A stretch of DNA of 64,000 nucleotides, from contig NZ_QPIW01000006.1 in NCBI RefSeq assembly GCF_003339505.1, forward strand, positions 186,001 to 250,000, given 5' to 3'. The position numbers and the translations under genes are program-made. Positions 25,648 through 34,232 of the stretch are shown in pieces. Source of the DNA: Runella aurantiaca (GTDB lineage Bacteria > Bacteroidota > Bacteroidia > Cytophagales > Spirosomataceae). The notes beneath the pieces were generated by a model. It was not told where the DNA came from and ran no database searches. It was given only the letters and a program-made list of their open reading frames with translations. Position 1 is the stretch's first letter. The number at the start of each line of letters is the position of its first letter.

Positions 25648-26580
25648 TTACACCATTGCCCCCACTCGCTCCAACAGCTTTTTGGTGGCTTTGATGCCGT
25701 CGTATTCTGACATCGTCGGCCCTTCGTATTCAATGCCAACGATACCTTTAAAGCCGCTGTCTTTCACGATTTTGAGAAGTTTGACATAATCTATTTTTAC
25801 TTCATTGCCTTTGTCATCAAAGTTGTTGGTTTTAGCACTTACTCCTTTGGCATAGGGCATTAATTCTTTGGTACCTACGTAGCGGTCGTATTCGTTTTTG
25901 CAAGTACGTTCACCTGCTCCATAAGACGACTCAATACAAAAATTGCCAAAATCGGGTAAGGTTCCGCAGTTTTTCATCCCCACTTCTTTCATAACACCAG
26001 CCAGCCACTTTCCGTCAGACGAGTTTCCACCGTGATTTTCTACAATCACGTTAATTTTCTGTTTAGCCGCATATTCGCTCAATTTGGCTAATCCGTCGGC
26101 GGCCTGTTTCGCCTGTTCTTCCTTGGTTCCCTGGCCTCGGGCATTCACTCGAATGGTAGCACAACCCAGATATTTGGCACAATCTACCCATTGATAATGC
26201 TTCTCGACGGCCTCCATGCGTTTTTTAGCATCGGCTTCGCCAAGATTCCCCGCCGTATCCACCATGATAAGGTGGTTTTTAATATCGTTGTCTTTACAGC
26301 GTTGCAGGAGGTCATTCAGGTAAGCGGTATCCTTGGCTTTGTCCTTAAACATCTGGTCTACATATTCCACAATACCAATCCCAAACTCCTTACGAGCCAC
26401 CACGGGAAAATCTAAATTGGTCAATTTTTTTTCGTTAAGAATGGTTTTGTGCAACGACCATTCGGCCAACGAAATCTGAAACCACAGTTTTTGCGGCTCA
26501 GCAGCAAAAAGTTCGGGGGCAAACGCGGCCATACCCGCAGCAGCGCCTAAGTTTTTAATGAAAGTGCGGCGATTATTCAT
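25648..26580 (-). CDS. Tat-exported sugar phosphate isomerase/epimerase-like TIM-barrel protein
   Basis: A 310-residue protein with a twin-arginine-type signal (MNNRRTFIKNLGAAAGMAAF) and a xylose-isomerase-like TIM barrel. Visible barrel motifs are HLIMVDTAGNLGEAD, a late strand with INVIVENHGGNSSDGK (metal-binding Glu), GTLPDFGNFC and the final FKGIVGIEYEGP. Relatives act on sugars or cyclitols, but the substrate is unknown. An unlinked relative with a Sec-type signal lies at 58113. The gene is single, followed by a bidirectional terminator. Confidence 0.85.
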   Translation of the reverse strand: MNNRRTFIKNLGAAAGMAAFAPELFAAEPQKLWFQISLAEWSLHKTILNEKKLTNLDFPVVARKEFGIGIVEYVDQMFKDKAKDTAYLNDLLQRCKDNDIKNHLIMVDTAGNLGEADAKKRMEAVEKHYQWVDCAKYLGCATIRVNARGQGTKEEQAKQAADGLAKLSEYAAKQKINVIVENHGGNSSDGKWLAGVMKEVGMKNCGTLPDFGNFCIESSYGAGERTCKNEYDRYVGTKELMPYAKGVSAKTNNFDDKGNEVKIDYVKLLKIVKDSGFKGIVGIEYEGPTMSEYDGIKATKKLLERVGAMV

Positions 26581-26647
26581 AGAAATTCAAGGTGTTTTTA
26601 AACTTTTAAAGATATATATCTGAGGCTTTTGTCTCTTTGTCATTTTG

Positions 26648-26690
26648 TAAAAATCCAACACTCATCACTTAATAACAACGTTGGTTTTTA
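26648..26690 (-). terminator. Probable terminator of the S9 peptidase gene
   Basis: On the minus strand TAAAAACCAAC pairs with GTTGGATTTTTA (one bulged base), with a T-rich 3' side. It lies 62 nt past the peptidase stop codon, upstream of the isomerase gene on the same strand. Confidence 0.6.
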
Positions 26691-26751
26691 AAAGACAACA
26701 AATTAACTTTTTTATAAAACAACAATCGAAAAAGTACTGAAGGAACCTATT

Positions 26752-28971
26752 TTACTTCTTCCCCACGTACCGTTCAAAAAACTCATAGATACGCAACATC
26801 CGATCAATGCGTTGACGCGGGTTGCCTGTACGACTCAGCTCGTGTGTACCGCCGGGCATCCGCACATATTCTACTTCACGACCCAGAATTTTCAGGGATT
26901 TATACATCATTTCGCTCTGAATTACGCCCGTCCGCAGGTCATTCTCGCCGTGTTTGATGAGAAAAGGGGTTTTTATTTTATCAACAAACGTATAAGGCGA
27001 ATTCGCATCCATTGACTGCTTGGCTTCGGTCTCCCACGGATAGCCGCCAAAATAGCCGGGCACCAAACGCCACGCGTTGCCCTCGCCCATAAACGTAGTC
27101 AGGTCGTACACACCGCGTTGGGCAAAAGCCGCCTTAAAACGATTATCATGGGCGATAATCCACGCCGTAAGGTAACCCGCATACGAACCTCCCGTAATGA
27201 CCTGACGCGAAGTATCAGCCCAAGTTTCTTTGGCCGCATCCGCGCAGGCACGCAACACATCGGCAGCGGGACCAGTGCCCCAATCACGGTAGTTGGCTTT
27301 CATAAAATCGACGCCGTAACCGCCCGAACCGCGCGGATTGGCATATACCACCCCGTAGCCCTGCGCACAAAAGAACTGATGTTCGTGCCACATCGACGCT
27401 TCGCCAGGCCCCCACATGGCGGTAGGACCACCGTGCATATTGAGCAGCAACGGATATTTTTTGCCTGCCTCCACAAACGTCGGTTTCATAATCCAATACT
27501 CGATGGTCTGGCCTTTTTCATTTTTAAATGTCCGTTTTTCTGGCATACTCAATGCTTTTTTGCTTACCCAATCGTTATGGGTCGACAACTTCACGGCGTT
27601 TTTTGCCAATACATCGGCCTGATACAACTCTGAAGGGTTAGCCACTTCAGTTTTGGCAAAAACAACTTTATTGGGAAGAACATCAAAATCAGTCACACCG
27701 CTTTCAAAATCAGACAATTGCTCAACTTTATCAATGGTCGGAACCGCTCTGAAAAGCGGAGCTCCACCGTTGGAAGAGGCCGTAAAATACACGTATTCTA
27801 CCTTACCAACTTCTTTCTTGTTTTTTGGGAACGTCAGCGTAACCCATTTCAAATTACCAGGAGAACGGTCAAAAGGATTAACGGAGTATTTGGCAGCCGT
27901 CGTTTTTAGGTTTAAAAAGCCCAAATGTCCTTGGTCCAGTGTGGCCGATTTGACAGGAGCCTGTGACGTAATGAAAGCCAACCACTGTCCATCGGGTGAG
28001 GGAGTGGGCTGCCCAAAATTACGCCCTTTTTCTACCAAAACCGTTCGCATCCCGCTACCATCAGCGTTCATGACACAAATGCGACTTTCGGCATCGCGGT
28101 CGGGATGAAGCAGGCTATCGGCGCGGGTACTAAACCAAATCTGTTTGCTATCGCCCGACCAAGCGGCACCCGCGTACGAATAAAACCCTTTGGTAAGCGC
28201 CACCGGCTTGGCCCCTTCTTTAACATCAATGACCAGCAAATGACTAAAGCTCAACTCCTGCCCCGCCGAGGCTTCGCCCTGAAAGTTGAGTCGATTGATG
28301 ACCTTGGCTTTTTTATCTTCTACGTCCTTGTCCAAATACGCCCTGATTTCTTCAATCGTCCCGTCAGGATTGGGTTTTGCAGTATTTTTTTTCAGAAATT
28401 CATTTTTGGCAAAACCTGCCTTTTCCAAACTCCATGCAGGGCCTGCTTTCGTCGGATTCAGGGTAGAATCAGCCATTAATGCCGAAAACACCGCGCTGGT
28501 AGAAAATAATAGGTGGCGGCCATCGGGCGAAAACTGCGGCCCCGAAGCACCATGTTTGTAATCGGTCAACTGCCACGCCTCTCCACCTTCCAAAGGCATT
28601 ACAAAAATCTGCGCTTTGCCTTTGACGGCCCGCACAAACGCCACGCTTTTTGCGTCGGGACTCCATACGGGTTGGCTGGCACTTTCGTTGCCCCGCGTAA
28701 TGGCCCGCGGGGGTGTTTTTCCGTCCAAATCCACGAGCCAAAGGTGGGTTCGATATTCATACTCAAGTGCTTCTGAGGCAGGCTCAAGCGATGTAACGGT
28801 ATAAACGACCCGCTTTCCATCGGGCGAAACGGCAATTCCACCCACTTGCTTGATGCGCGTCAAATCGGAGGCAACAATTTTTTCTTTGGTTTGCGAAAAA
28901 CCGTTGAGGGAATGATAAAAAAGAACTGTTGATAGAAAAACAATTCTCGATAGGTTAGTAAAAAACATCAT
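26752..28971 (-). CDS. S9-family (prolyl oligopeptidase/acylaminoacyl) peptidase, secreted
   Basis: A 739-residue serine peptidase with a signal peptide (hydrophobic IVFLSTVLFYHSLNGFSQ), a seven-bladed beta-propeller with WD40/TolB-like repeats (for example PDGKRVVYTV, WSPDAKSVAFVR and FSPDGRHLLFS), and a C-terminal alpha/beta hydrolase. The catalytic triad is Ser596 (GGSYAGY), Asp678 (HGENDLRTG) and His710 (GGTHELSR). It should degrade peptides in the periplasm or outside the cell. Either of two adjacent ATGs (28971, 28968) may start it. It is transcribed away from the aguB-like gene across a repeat-rich gap. Confidence 0.93.
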   Translation of the reverse strand: MMFFTNLSRIVFLSTVLFYHSLNGFSQTKEKIVASDLTRIKQVGGIAVSPDGKRVVYTVTSLEPASEALEYEYRTHLWLVDLDGKTPPRAITRGNESASQPVWSPDAKSVAFVRAVKGKAQIFVMPLEGGEAWQLTDYKHGASGPQFSPDGRHLLFSTSAVFSALMADSTLNPTKAGPAWSLEKAGFAKNEFLKKNTAKPNPDGTIEEIRAYLDKDVEDKKAKVINRLNFQGEASAGQELSFSHLLVIDVKEGAKPVALTKGFYSYAGAAWSGDSKQIWFSTRADSLLHPDRDAESRICVMNADGSGMRTVLVEKGRNFGQPTPSPDGQWLAFITSQAPVKSATLDQGHLGFLNLKTTAAKYSVNPFDRSPGNLKWVTLTFPKNKKEVGKVEYVYFTASSNGGAPLFRAVPTIDKVEQLSDFESGVTDFDVLPNKVVFAKTEVANPSELYQADVLAKNAVKLSTHNDWVSKKALSMPEKRTFKNEKGQTIEYWIMKPTFVEAGKKYPLLLNMHGGPTAMWGPGEASMWHEHQFFCAQGYGVVYANPRGSGGYGVDFMKANYRDWGTGPAADVLRACADAAKETWADTSRQVITGGSYAGYLTAWIIAHDNRFKAAFAQRGVYDLTTFMGEGNAWRLVPGYFGGYPWETEAKQSMDANSPYTFVDKIKTPFLIKHGENDLRTGVIQSEMMYKSLKILGREVEYVRMPGGTHELSRTGNPRQRIDRMLRIYEFFERYVGKK

Positions 28972-29004
28972 CTTAAAGGGTTTGTTGATTTAAACTCTAA
29001 AGTA

Positions 29005-29106
29005 AGCACTTTCGTGGATTTGTCAATATGTAACGTCGGTGTAACGTCGGCGAGGTTCAAAACCTCGCCGATGTTCTAAACCAGCACTTTCGCCGATTTG
29101 TCAATA
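29005..29106. repeat. 24-nt direct duplication bracketing a palindrome
   Basis: A 24-mer beginning AGCACTTTCG occurs at 29005-29028 and again at 29083-29106 with two mismatches, 78 nt apart. The palindrome at 29043-29075 lies between the copies. The 10-mer around TAACGTCGG is also doubled, at 29031 and 29042. This looks like a slipped or duplicated repeat unit. Confidence 0.75.
29043..29075. repeat. 33-nt palindrome, copy 2 of the 1467 type
   Basis: Left arm AACGTCGGCGAGGTT is identical to the copy at 1467; the right arm differs at one base (14 of 15 pairs). The centre and 3-nt loop are the same. It lies between the divergent S9 peptidase and carbamoylputrescine amidase genes. Confidence 0.9.
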
Positions 29107-29131
29107 AATAAGGGTTTTCGCATTACCTTTG
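29097..29131 (+). promoter_or_regulatory. Candidate promoter of the N-carbamoylputrescine amidase gene
   Basis: TTTG at 29097-29100 and TACCTTTG at 29124-29131 (exact TAnnTTTG). The 23-nt spacer is a little longer than usual. Transcription would start close to 29139, so the mRNA would open with the hairpin at 29140-29187. Confidence 0.4.
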
Positions 29132-29139
29132 TAATCGGT

Positions 29140-29187
29140 AACGTCGGCGAGGTTTTGAACGGCAGGCCCTGAGCCCTCGCCGACGTT
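29140..29187. repeat. Loop-expanded variant of the 33-nt palindrome
   Basis: The outer arms are those of the 1467 type (AACGTCGGCGAGG... and ...CCTCGCCGACGTT), but the loop is expanded by 15 nt to hold GAACGGCAGGCCCTGAG. It ends 30 nt before the amidase ATG and may form the 5' end of that mRNA. Confidence 0.75.
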
Positions 29188-29217
29188 CATCCACATTCCA
29201 ATCAAAGTTAATTTTCC

Positions 29218-30087
29218 ATGCGAAATGTAAAAGTGGGTTTGGTGCAAATGAGCTGCACCGCCGATGTCAACCATAATGTAGAAAAAGCCATCGCCAAAAC
29301 CCGTGAGGCGGCGGCTCAGGGCGCACAAATTGTGTGTTTGCAGGAATTGTTTAAATCACTTTATTTCTGCGACGTGGAAGACCACGCCAATTTTAGCCTC
29401 GGAGAAGCAATTCCCGGCCCCACCACCGAGCAATTTGGGGCATTGGCCAAAGAGCTTGGCATTGTCATTGTTGCCTCTTTGTTTGAAAAACGTGCCCCCG
29501 GACTCTATCACAACACAACGGCCGTTTTGGACGCCGACGGCAGCTACTTGGGCAAATACCGCAAAATGCACATTCCCGATGACCCCGGATATTACGAAAA
29601 ATTCTATTTCACTCCAGGCGATTTGGGCTATAAAGTGTTTAATACCAAGTTTGGGAAATTAGGCATTCTGATTTGCTGGGACCAATGGTACCCCGAAGCG
29701 GCGCGCATTACAAGTCTGATGGGGGCCGAGATTTTGTTTTATCCCACGGCCATCGGCTGGGATACCAATGAGCCAGACCCTGCCGTTAATTTGGAGCAAT
29801 ACAACGCTTGGCAAACCATTCAGCGCAGTCATTCAGTAGCCAACGGCGTGTATGTCGTGTCGGTCAACCGCGTAGGGCGCGAAGCCGACCAGCAGTTTTG
29901 GGGCGGGTCATTTGTATCGAATCCTTTCGGAAGTCTTATGTATTTGGCTTCGCACGACCAAGAAGAAGTAAAAGTGGTGGAATTGGATTTGGATAAAACC
30001 GAATACTACCGCACCACCTGGCCCTATCTCCGCGACCGCCGCATTGATAGCTACCAGCCGATTACTAAGCGTTTGATTGATGAATAG
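29218..30087 (+). CDS. aguB: N-carbamoylputrescine amidase
   Basis: A 289-residue carbon-nitrogen hydrolase (nitrilase superfamily). The Glu-Lys-Cys triad is Glu43 (LQELF), Lys116 (YRKMHIPDD) and Cys153 (LICWDQWYPEAAR). The CWDQWYPE context and FKSLYFCDVED are typical of AguB, which converts N-carbamoylputrescine to putrescine in the agmatine route of polyamine synthesis. Its usual partner, agmatine deiminase (aguA), is not in the window. Expected length, cytoplasmic. Confidence 0.92.
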   Translation: MRNVKVGLVQMSCTADVNHNVEKAIAKTREAAAQGAQIVCLQELFKSLYFCDVEDHANFSLGEAIPGPTTEQFGALAKELGIVIVASLFEKRAPGLYHNTTAVLDADGSYLGKYRKMHIPDDPGYYEKFYFTPGDLGYKVFNTKFGKLGILICWDQWYPEAARITSLMGAEILFYPTAIGWDTNEPDPAVNLEQYNAWQTIQRSHSVANGVYVVSVNRVGREADQQFWGGSFVSNPFGSLMYLASHDQEEVKVVELDLDKTEYYRTTWPYLRDRRIDSYQPITKRLIDE

Positions 30088-30109
30088 TAGGCTATTGTAA
30101 GAAGTCAAA

Positions 30110-30154
30110 GATATTGGACGTTAGAAATTAACAAATAGTCTAACGTTCAATATC
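30110..30154. terminator. Hairpin between the convergent aguB and hisIE genes
   Basis: GATATTGGACGTTAGA pairs with TCTAACGTTCAATATC (15 of 16) around a 13-nt loop. It is placed to end both transcripts, though no long T-run follows. Confidence 0.6.
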
Positions 30155-30163
30155 CAGTTTAGC

Positions 30164-30763
30164 TTACTTATGTCTTTCCTTCAACACATCCACGATGTCG
30201 TCCAAATCCATGCCGCGCTGTTCGAGCAGAATGAGGTAATGAAAAAGTAGGTCGGCGGCTTCGTTTTTGAACAAATGGTCGTTGGTATCTTTGGCTTCAA
30301 TCACGAGTTCGACCGCTTCTTCCCCTACTTTTTGGGCAATTTTATTGACGCCTCTTTGGAATAATTTACTCGTATAAGATGCATCTGAAGGGTTATTTTT
30401 ACGATCTCGGATGATTTGCTTTTGCAGGTAATTCAGAAAAGGAGCTTTGCCTTCGTTCTTTTCAAAAAAGCAGGTATCCGCACCTGTGTGGCAGGTAGGG
30501 CCAATGGGATGGGCTTTGATGAGAATCGTATCTTGGTCACAATCCACCAAAATTGCTTTGACATTCAAGAAGTTACCAGAGGTTTCACCTTTGGTCCAAA
30601 GGCGTTGTTTGCTACGGCTGAAAAACGTAACCACTTTTTCGGCTTCGGTTTTGGCCAAGGCCTCTTCATTCATATACCCCAACATCAGCACTTTGCCCGT
30701 CTCGTGGTCCTGAACCACGGCAGGTACCAAACCATCCGGGGATTTTTCAAAATTGATTTTCAT
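30164..30763 (-). CDS. hisIE: Phosphoribosyl-AMP cyclohydrolase / phosphoribosyl-ATP diphosphatase (HisIE)
   Basis: A 199-residue bifunctional histidine-synthesis enzyme. HisI (about 1-110) shows VVTFFSRSKQRLWTKGETSG, the metal-binding DCDQD and Cys91/Cys98 (CHTGADTC). HisE (about 115-199) shows SYTSKLFQRGVNKIAQKVGEEA and NEAADLLFHYLILL. It carries out steps 2 and 3 of the pathway. The ATG at 30763 is chosen, since the longer frame to 30808 would run into the upstream hairpin. No other his gene is nearby, so it is separate from any his operon. Confidence 0.96.
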   Translation of the reverse strand: MKINFEKSPDGLVPAVVQDHETGKVLMLGYMNEEALAKTEAEKVVTFFSRSKQRLWTKGETSGNFLNVKAILVDCDQDTILIKAHPIGPTCHTGADTCFFEKNEGKAPFLNYLQKQIIRDRKNNPSDASYTSKLFQRGVNKIAQKVGEEAVELVIEAKDTNDHLFKNEAADLLFHYLILLEQRGMDLDDIVDVLKERHK

Positions 30764-30788
30764 ACATTGGTAGGTGACCGTAAACAAT

Positions 30789-30829
30789 GGACTTTGAACA
30801 TTAGACAAATTGTCTGGCGTTCAAAGTCC
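30789..30829. terminator. Hairpin between the sigma-54 regulator gene and hisIE
   Basis: GGACTTTGAAC pairs exactly with GTTCAAAGTCC, with a short inner AGAC/GTCT pairing after a mismatched bubble. It lies 27 nt beyond the stop of the regulator gene (minus strand) and 26 nt upstream of hisIE, so it probably ends the regulator transcript. Confidence 0.6.
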
Positions 30830-30856
30830 CTCGTCAAAGTCTATTTTCTAAATAAA

Positions 30857-32020
30857 TTAATTACCGAAACTCGCGTACAAACGTACATCATCGAGCATGA
30901 TTTCGTCGCCACACATGATGACCAAACGCTCAATAACGTTGCGAAGTTCACGCACATTTCCCGTCCAAGGCAACGACTTCAGGTGTTGCATGGCATCGGG
31001 AAGAATGGTTTTGGGAATACCGCCGTATTCCTGTGAAATATCATACAGAAATTTATCGGCCAGCAATAAGATGTCCTCCCGGCGCTCCGACAACGGCGGT
31101 ACATGAATCGGAATAACGTTGAGGCGATGGTATAAGTCTTCACGAAAGCCCCCTTCGGCGATTTCGCGCTTCAAATCTTTATTGGTTGCGGCAATCACCC
31201 GCACGTTGATTTTGATTTCTTTGTCGCCACCCACCCGCGTGATTTTACTTTCCTGCAATGCCCGAAGTACTTTGGCTTGGGCCGAAAGGCTCATATCGCC
31301 GATTTCATCCAGAAAAAGGGTACCTCCATCAGATTGTTCAAACTTCCCGATACGCTGTTTGACGGCGCCTGTAAACGCGCCTTTCTCATACCCAAACAGC
31401 TCACTTTCAATTAATTCGCTCGGAATAGCAGCACAGTTCACTTCAATCAGCGGCTTGTTGGCGCGACTGCTTTTCTCGTGAATTTGCTTAGCCACCATCT
31501 CTTTTCCTGAGCCGTTGGCCCCCGTAATCAAGACCCTTGCTTCGGTGGGCGCTACGCGCTCGATGGTATCCTTTACCCTTTTGATAGGGGCAGATTCACC
31601 CACAATTTCGTTGATTTTAAAAATACGTTTTTTCAAATCAACGGTTTCTGCTACCAATTTCGATTTCTCTATAGCATTACGAACCGAAACCAATAAACGG
31701 TTCAAATCTGGGGGTTTGGTAATAAAATCATACGCTCCCCTTTTGGTAGCCTCAACGGCATTTTCCACATTACCAAACGCCGACACCATGATAAATTGGG
31801 TTGGGCGCCCCGCTTCTCCCGCTTTCAGGAGTACTTCGAGCCCTTCCAATTTTGGCATCCGGATATCACAAAGTGCTACATCGTAGGAATTTTTCAAAAT
31901 CATATTGAGGCCTTCTTCACCATCTTTGGCTTCTTCAACCTCATATCCTTCATATTCTAAAATATCCCGCAGCGCCGCCCGGATACTTTTTTCGTCATCC
32001 ACAATTAGGATTCTAGCCAT
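30857..32020 (-). CDS. Sigma-54-dependent response regulator lacking a DNA-binding domain
   Basis: A 387-residue NtrC-type regulator: receiver domain (1-115) with phosphorylatable Asp52 (CDIRMP) and Lys102; AAA+ domain (about 138-365) with Walker A GANGSGKE (167-174), the sigma-54-contacting GAFTGA (214-219), Walker B TLFLDEIGD and the R-finger region GFREDLYHRLNV. After NVRELRNVIERLVI the protein ends at LYASFGN with no Fis-type helix-turn-helix, where most family members have 60-80 more residues. No histidine kinase gene is adjacent. It may activate from solution or through a partner. Confidence 0.92.
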   Translation of the reverse strand: MARILIVDDEKSIRAALRDILEYEGYEVEEAKDGEEGLNMILKNSYDVALCDIRMPKLEGLEVLLKAGEAGRPTQFIMVSAFGNVENAVEATKRGAYDFITKPPDLNRLLVSVRNAIEKSKLVAETVDLKKRIFKINEIVGESAPIKRVKDTIERVAPTEARVLITGANGSGKEMVAKQIHEKSSRANKPLIEVNCAAIPSELIESELFGYEKGAFTGAVKQRIGKFEQSDGGTLFLDEIGDMSLSAQAKVLRALQESKITRVGGDKEIKINVRVIAATNKDLKREIAEGGFREDLYHRLNVIPIHVPPLSERREDILLLADKFLYDISQEYGGIPKTILPDAMQHLKSLPWTGNVRELRNVIERLVIMCGDEIMLDDVRLYASFGN

Positions 32021-32221
32021 CAGTAGTAGAAATGTTAACCGTTTATTGTTAGTTGTTAATCAAACAGCGATTGCTTAAAAGGTTTTCGTTCTTCTGATTA
32101 ACAAAAACAACATGCTGTGCAATAGCACTTGAATGGGCAAATTTAATAAACCCACGTCGGAAATTACGCGAAAGAATTGAGCTTTTACAAATATTTTAGC
32201 TTTATCCTTGCTATTTCTATC

Positions 32222-32920
32222 TTATTCAAAGATATATCCGTACTGTTTCGTAATTTTTTTCTTCTTCATTTTTTCGGCCGCCAGCCGCATTCTTACATCT
32301 TTGAGAGGGCGGTCGGCCCCATCTTTAGGCTGATGCGCAATGCTGTCGATGACTGCTAACCCGCTGATTACCTGACCAAAAACAGTATATCCTCCGTCCA
32401 AATGAGGGCTACCACCAAGGGTGGTATAGGCTTCTTTTTGCGCGGCAGTCGGCATTCTGCCTCCCCGGTTTAGTTGTGCCGTAAGACCCGCGGAATCCCA
32501 GACTCGGCCCTGAACAATATAAAATTGACAGCCCGACGACGCTTTTTCGGGGTTATTGTTGCGCGCTGCTGCCAGTGCGCCTTTTTTGTGAAACAGTTCG
32601 GGTTTAAACTCCGCAGGAATTCGTTCCAGATTTGAGCCTCCGCCACCGAGCCGTTCGCCCGCTTTGGCATTTTTTGAGGTAGGGTCACCACCCTGAATCA
32701 TAAACCCCTCAATAATGCGGTGAAAAAGCAGACTATCGTAAAAACGGTCATTGATTAATTTTAGAAAATTCTGTTTGTGCAACGGCGTGCGGTCGTGCAA
32801 TACGGCTTTCATCTCGCCATAGTTGGTATGAATGGTGACAAGATAATCTTTACGGGATTTTTTCTGCGCCATTGATTGCACGCAACTCAGCAGGAGAATT
32901 AATAGACAAAAACGATTCAT
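32222..32920 (-). CDS. Exported cyclophilin-type peptidyl-prolyl isomerase
   Basis: A 232-residue protein with a signal peptide (MNRFCLLILLLSCVQSMAQ) and a cyclophilin domain: FHRIIEGFMIQGGDPT, a substrate-contacting stretch NPEKASSGCQFYIVQG, and GYTVFGQVISGLAVID. It catalyses cis-trans isomerisation of prolyl bonds in exported proteins. It is divergent from the HD-domain gene. The 200-nt gap on its other side (32021-32221) contains no gene. Confidence 0.93.
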   Translation of the reverse strand: MNRFCLLILLLSCVQSMAQKKSRKDYLVTIHTNYGEMKAVLHDRTPLHKQNFLKLINDRFYDSLLFHRIIEGFMIQGGDPTSKNAKAGERLGGGGSNLERIPAEFKPELFHKKGALAAARNNNPEKASSGCQFYIVQGRVWDSAGLTAQLNRGGRMPTAAQKEAYTTLGGSPHLDGGYTVFGQVISGLAVIDSIAHQPKDGADRPLKDVRMRLAAEKMKKKKITKQYGYIFE

Positions 32921-32989
32921 TTAGGTATTGGCTTTATTTTTTCACGAAATTGCAATCAAAAAAAAAGTTTCCCAAATTTTAGACAGCCC

Positions 32990-34222
32990 GTGAACAAACG
33001 CAAAATCCTCAACGACCCCGTTTACGGTTTCATCACCATCCCGTCTGACTTCGTTTTTGATTTAATAGAACACCCTTACTTTCAGAGACTTAGGCGCATC
33101 AGACAACTCGGATTGGCCGAATTGGTCTACCCCGGAGCGTTGCACACACGCTTTCATCACGCCTTGGGAGCCATGCACTTGATGGGCCAAGCGCTCAATA
33201 CGCTCCGTTCAAAAGGGCACTTGATTTGGGATGCCGAGTGGGAAGCCGCCCAAATTGCCATTTTGTTGCACGATGCGGGCCACGGCCCTTTTTCGCACGT
33301 GTTGGAAAAAACCATTTTCACCAACATTCCCCACGAATACCTGTCCTTACAAATCATGAAAGAGCTTAGTCGCCAACTAGGCGGCCGGCTAGACTTGGCC
33401 ATTCAGATGTTTGAAGGAAGTTATCCACGGCATTTTTTTCACCAACTTATTTCCAGTCAGTTGGACATGGACCGCATGGATTACCTCAACAGAGACTGTT
33501 TTTTTACGGGGGTAGCCGAGGGCGCCATCGGCACCGACCGCATCATCAAAATGCTTGATGTGGTAGACGACCAGTTGGTGGTGGAGTTTAAAGGAATTTT
33601 AAGCATCGAAAATTTTCTCAACGCCCGTCGACTCATGTATTGGCAGGTATACCTGCACAAAACCTCTATTTGCGCCGAAGTGATGCTCATTCAGGCCATT
33701 CGACGAGCGCGTGAATTGGTGATGAGCGGAGAGGCGGTTTTTGCCCCGCCCCATTTTTCTTTATTCCTAACCAATACCGTGACCCTCAGTCAATTCGAAG
33801 AAGATAGCGCTTATTTTCATGCCTTTACCAAAATTGACGATTATGATATATGGGCGTGCATTAAGGCTTGGGCCGACCATTTAGACACGGTTCTTTCGTC
33901 AATTTGCCAACGGCTGCTGGACCGAAAATTGTACAAAATTCAGTTCGCTGATGAGCCTTTTAGCCAAAATCAGCGCCAGCAAATCCATCAACAATTGACC
34001 GCTCAGGGCATTCCAGAAGATTTGCATCCCTATTATTTAGTAGAAGGACAATCTACCAATGCCGCCTATGTTTCGAGCGAAGAACGCATCCTCATCAAAA
34101 TGAAAGACGGCAGCGTGCGCGACATTGCCGATGCTTCTGATTTACCGACCATTAAGGCCCTCAGTAATATTGTCCGAAAGTATTATGTTTGTTGGATGAA
34201 ACCCCTAACTTTGCAGTCTTAA
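32990..34222 (+). CDS. HD-domain phosphohydrolase (dGTPase/SAMHD1-like)
   Basis: A 410-residue protein with the HD metal-site residues in order: HTRFHHALGAMHLM, then LLHDAGHGPFSHVLE, and the later SSQLDMDRMDYLNRD. It resembles the dGTP triphosphohydrolase/SAMHD1-like branch, which cleaves dNTPs, but the substrate cannot be fixed. Translation likely starts at GTG 32990; no in-frame ATG lies near it. The stop is 10 nt before lpxD, so it heads the lipid A cluster, a gene order I recognise from other Bacteroidota. Confidence 0.85.
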   Translation: MNKRKILNDPVYGFITIPSDFVFDLIEHPYFQRLRRIRQLGLAELVYPGALHTRFHHALGAMHLMGQALNTLRSKGHLIWDAEWEAAQIAILLHDAGHGPFSHVLEKTIFTNIPHEYLSLQIMKELSRQLGGRLDLAIQMFEGSYPRHFFHQLISSQLDMDRMDYLNRDCFFTGVAEGAIGTDRIIKMLDVVDDQLVVEFKGILSIENFLNARRLMYWQVYLHKTSICAEVMLIQAIRRARELVMSGEAVFAPPHFSLFLTNTVTLSQFEEDSAYFHAFTKIDDYDIWACIKAWADHLDTVLSSICQRLLDRKLYKIQFADEPFSQNQRQQIHQQLTAQGIPEDLHPYYLVEGQSTNAAYVSSEERILIKMKDGSVRDIADASDLPTIKALSNIVRKYYVCWMKPLTLQS

Positions 34223-34232
34223 TTAAGACCGT

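Noticed and set aside
29005-29187. CRISPR-like array
   Set aside because: The repeats are palindromes of unequal length with no regular spacers and no cas genes nearby.
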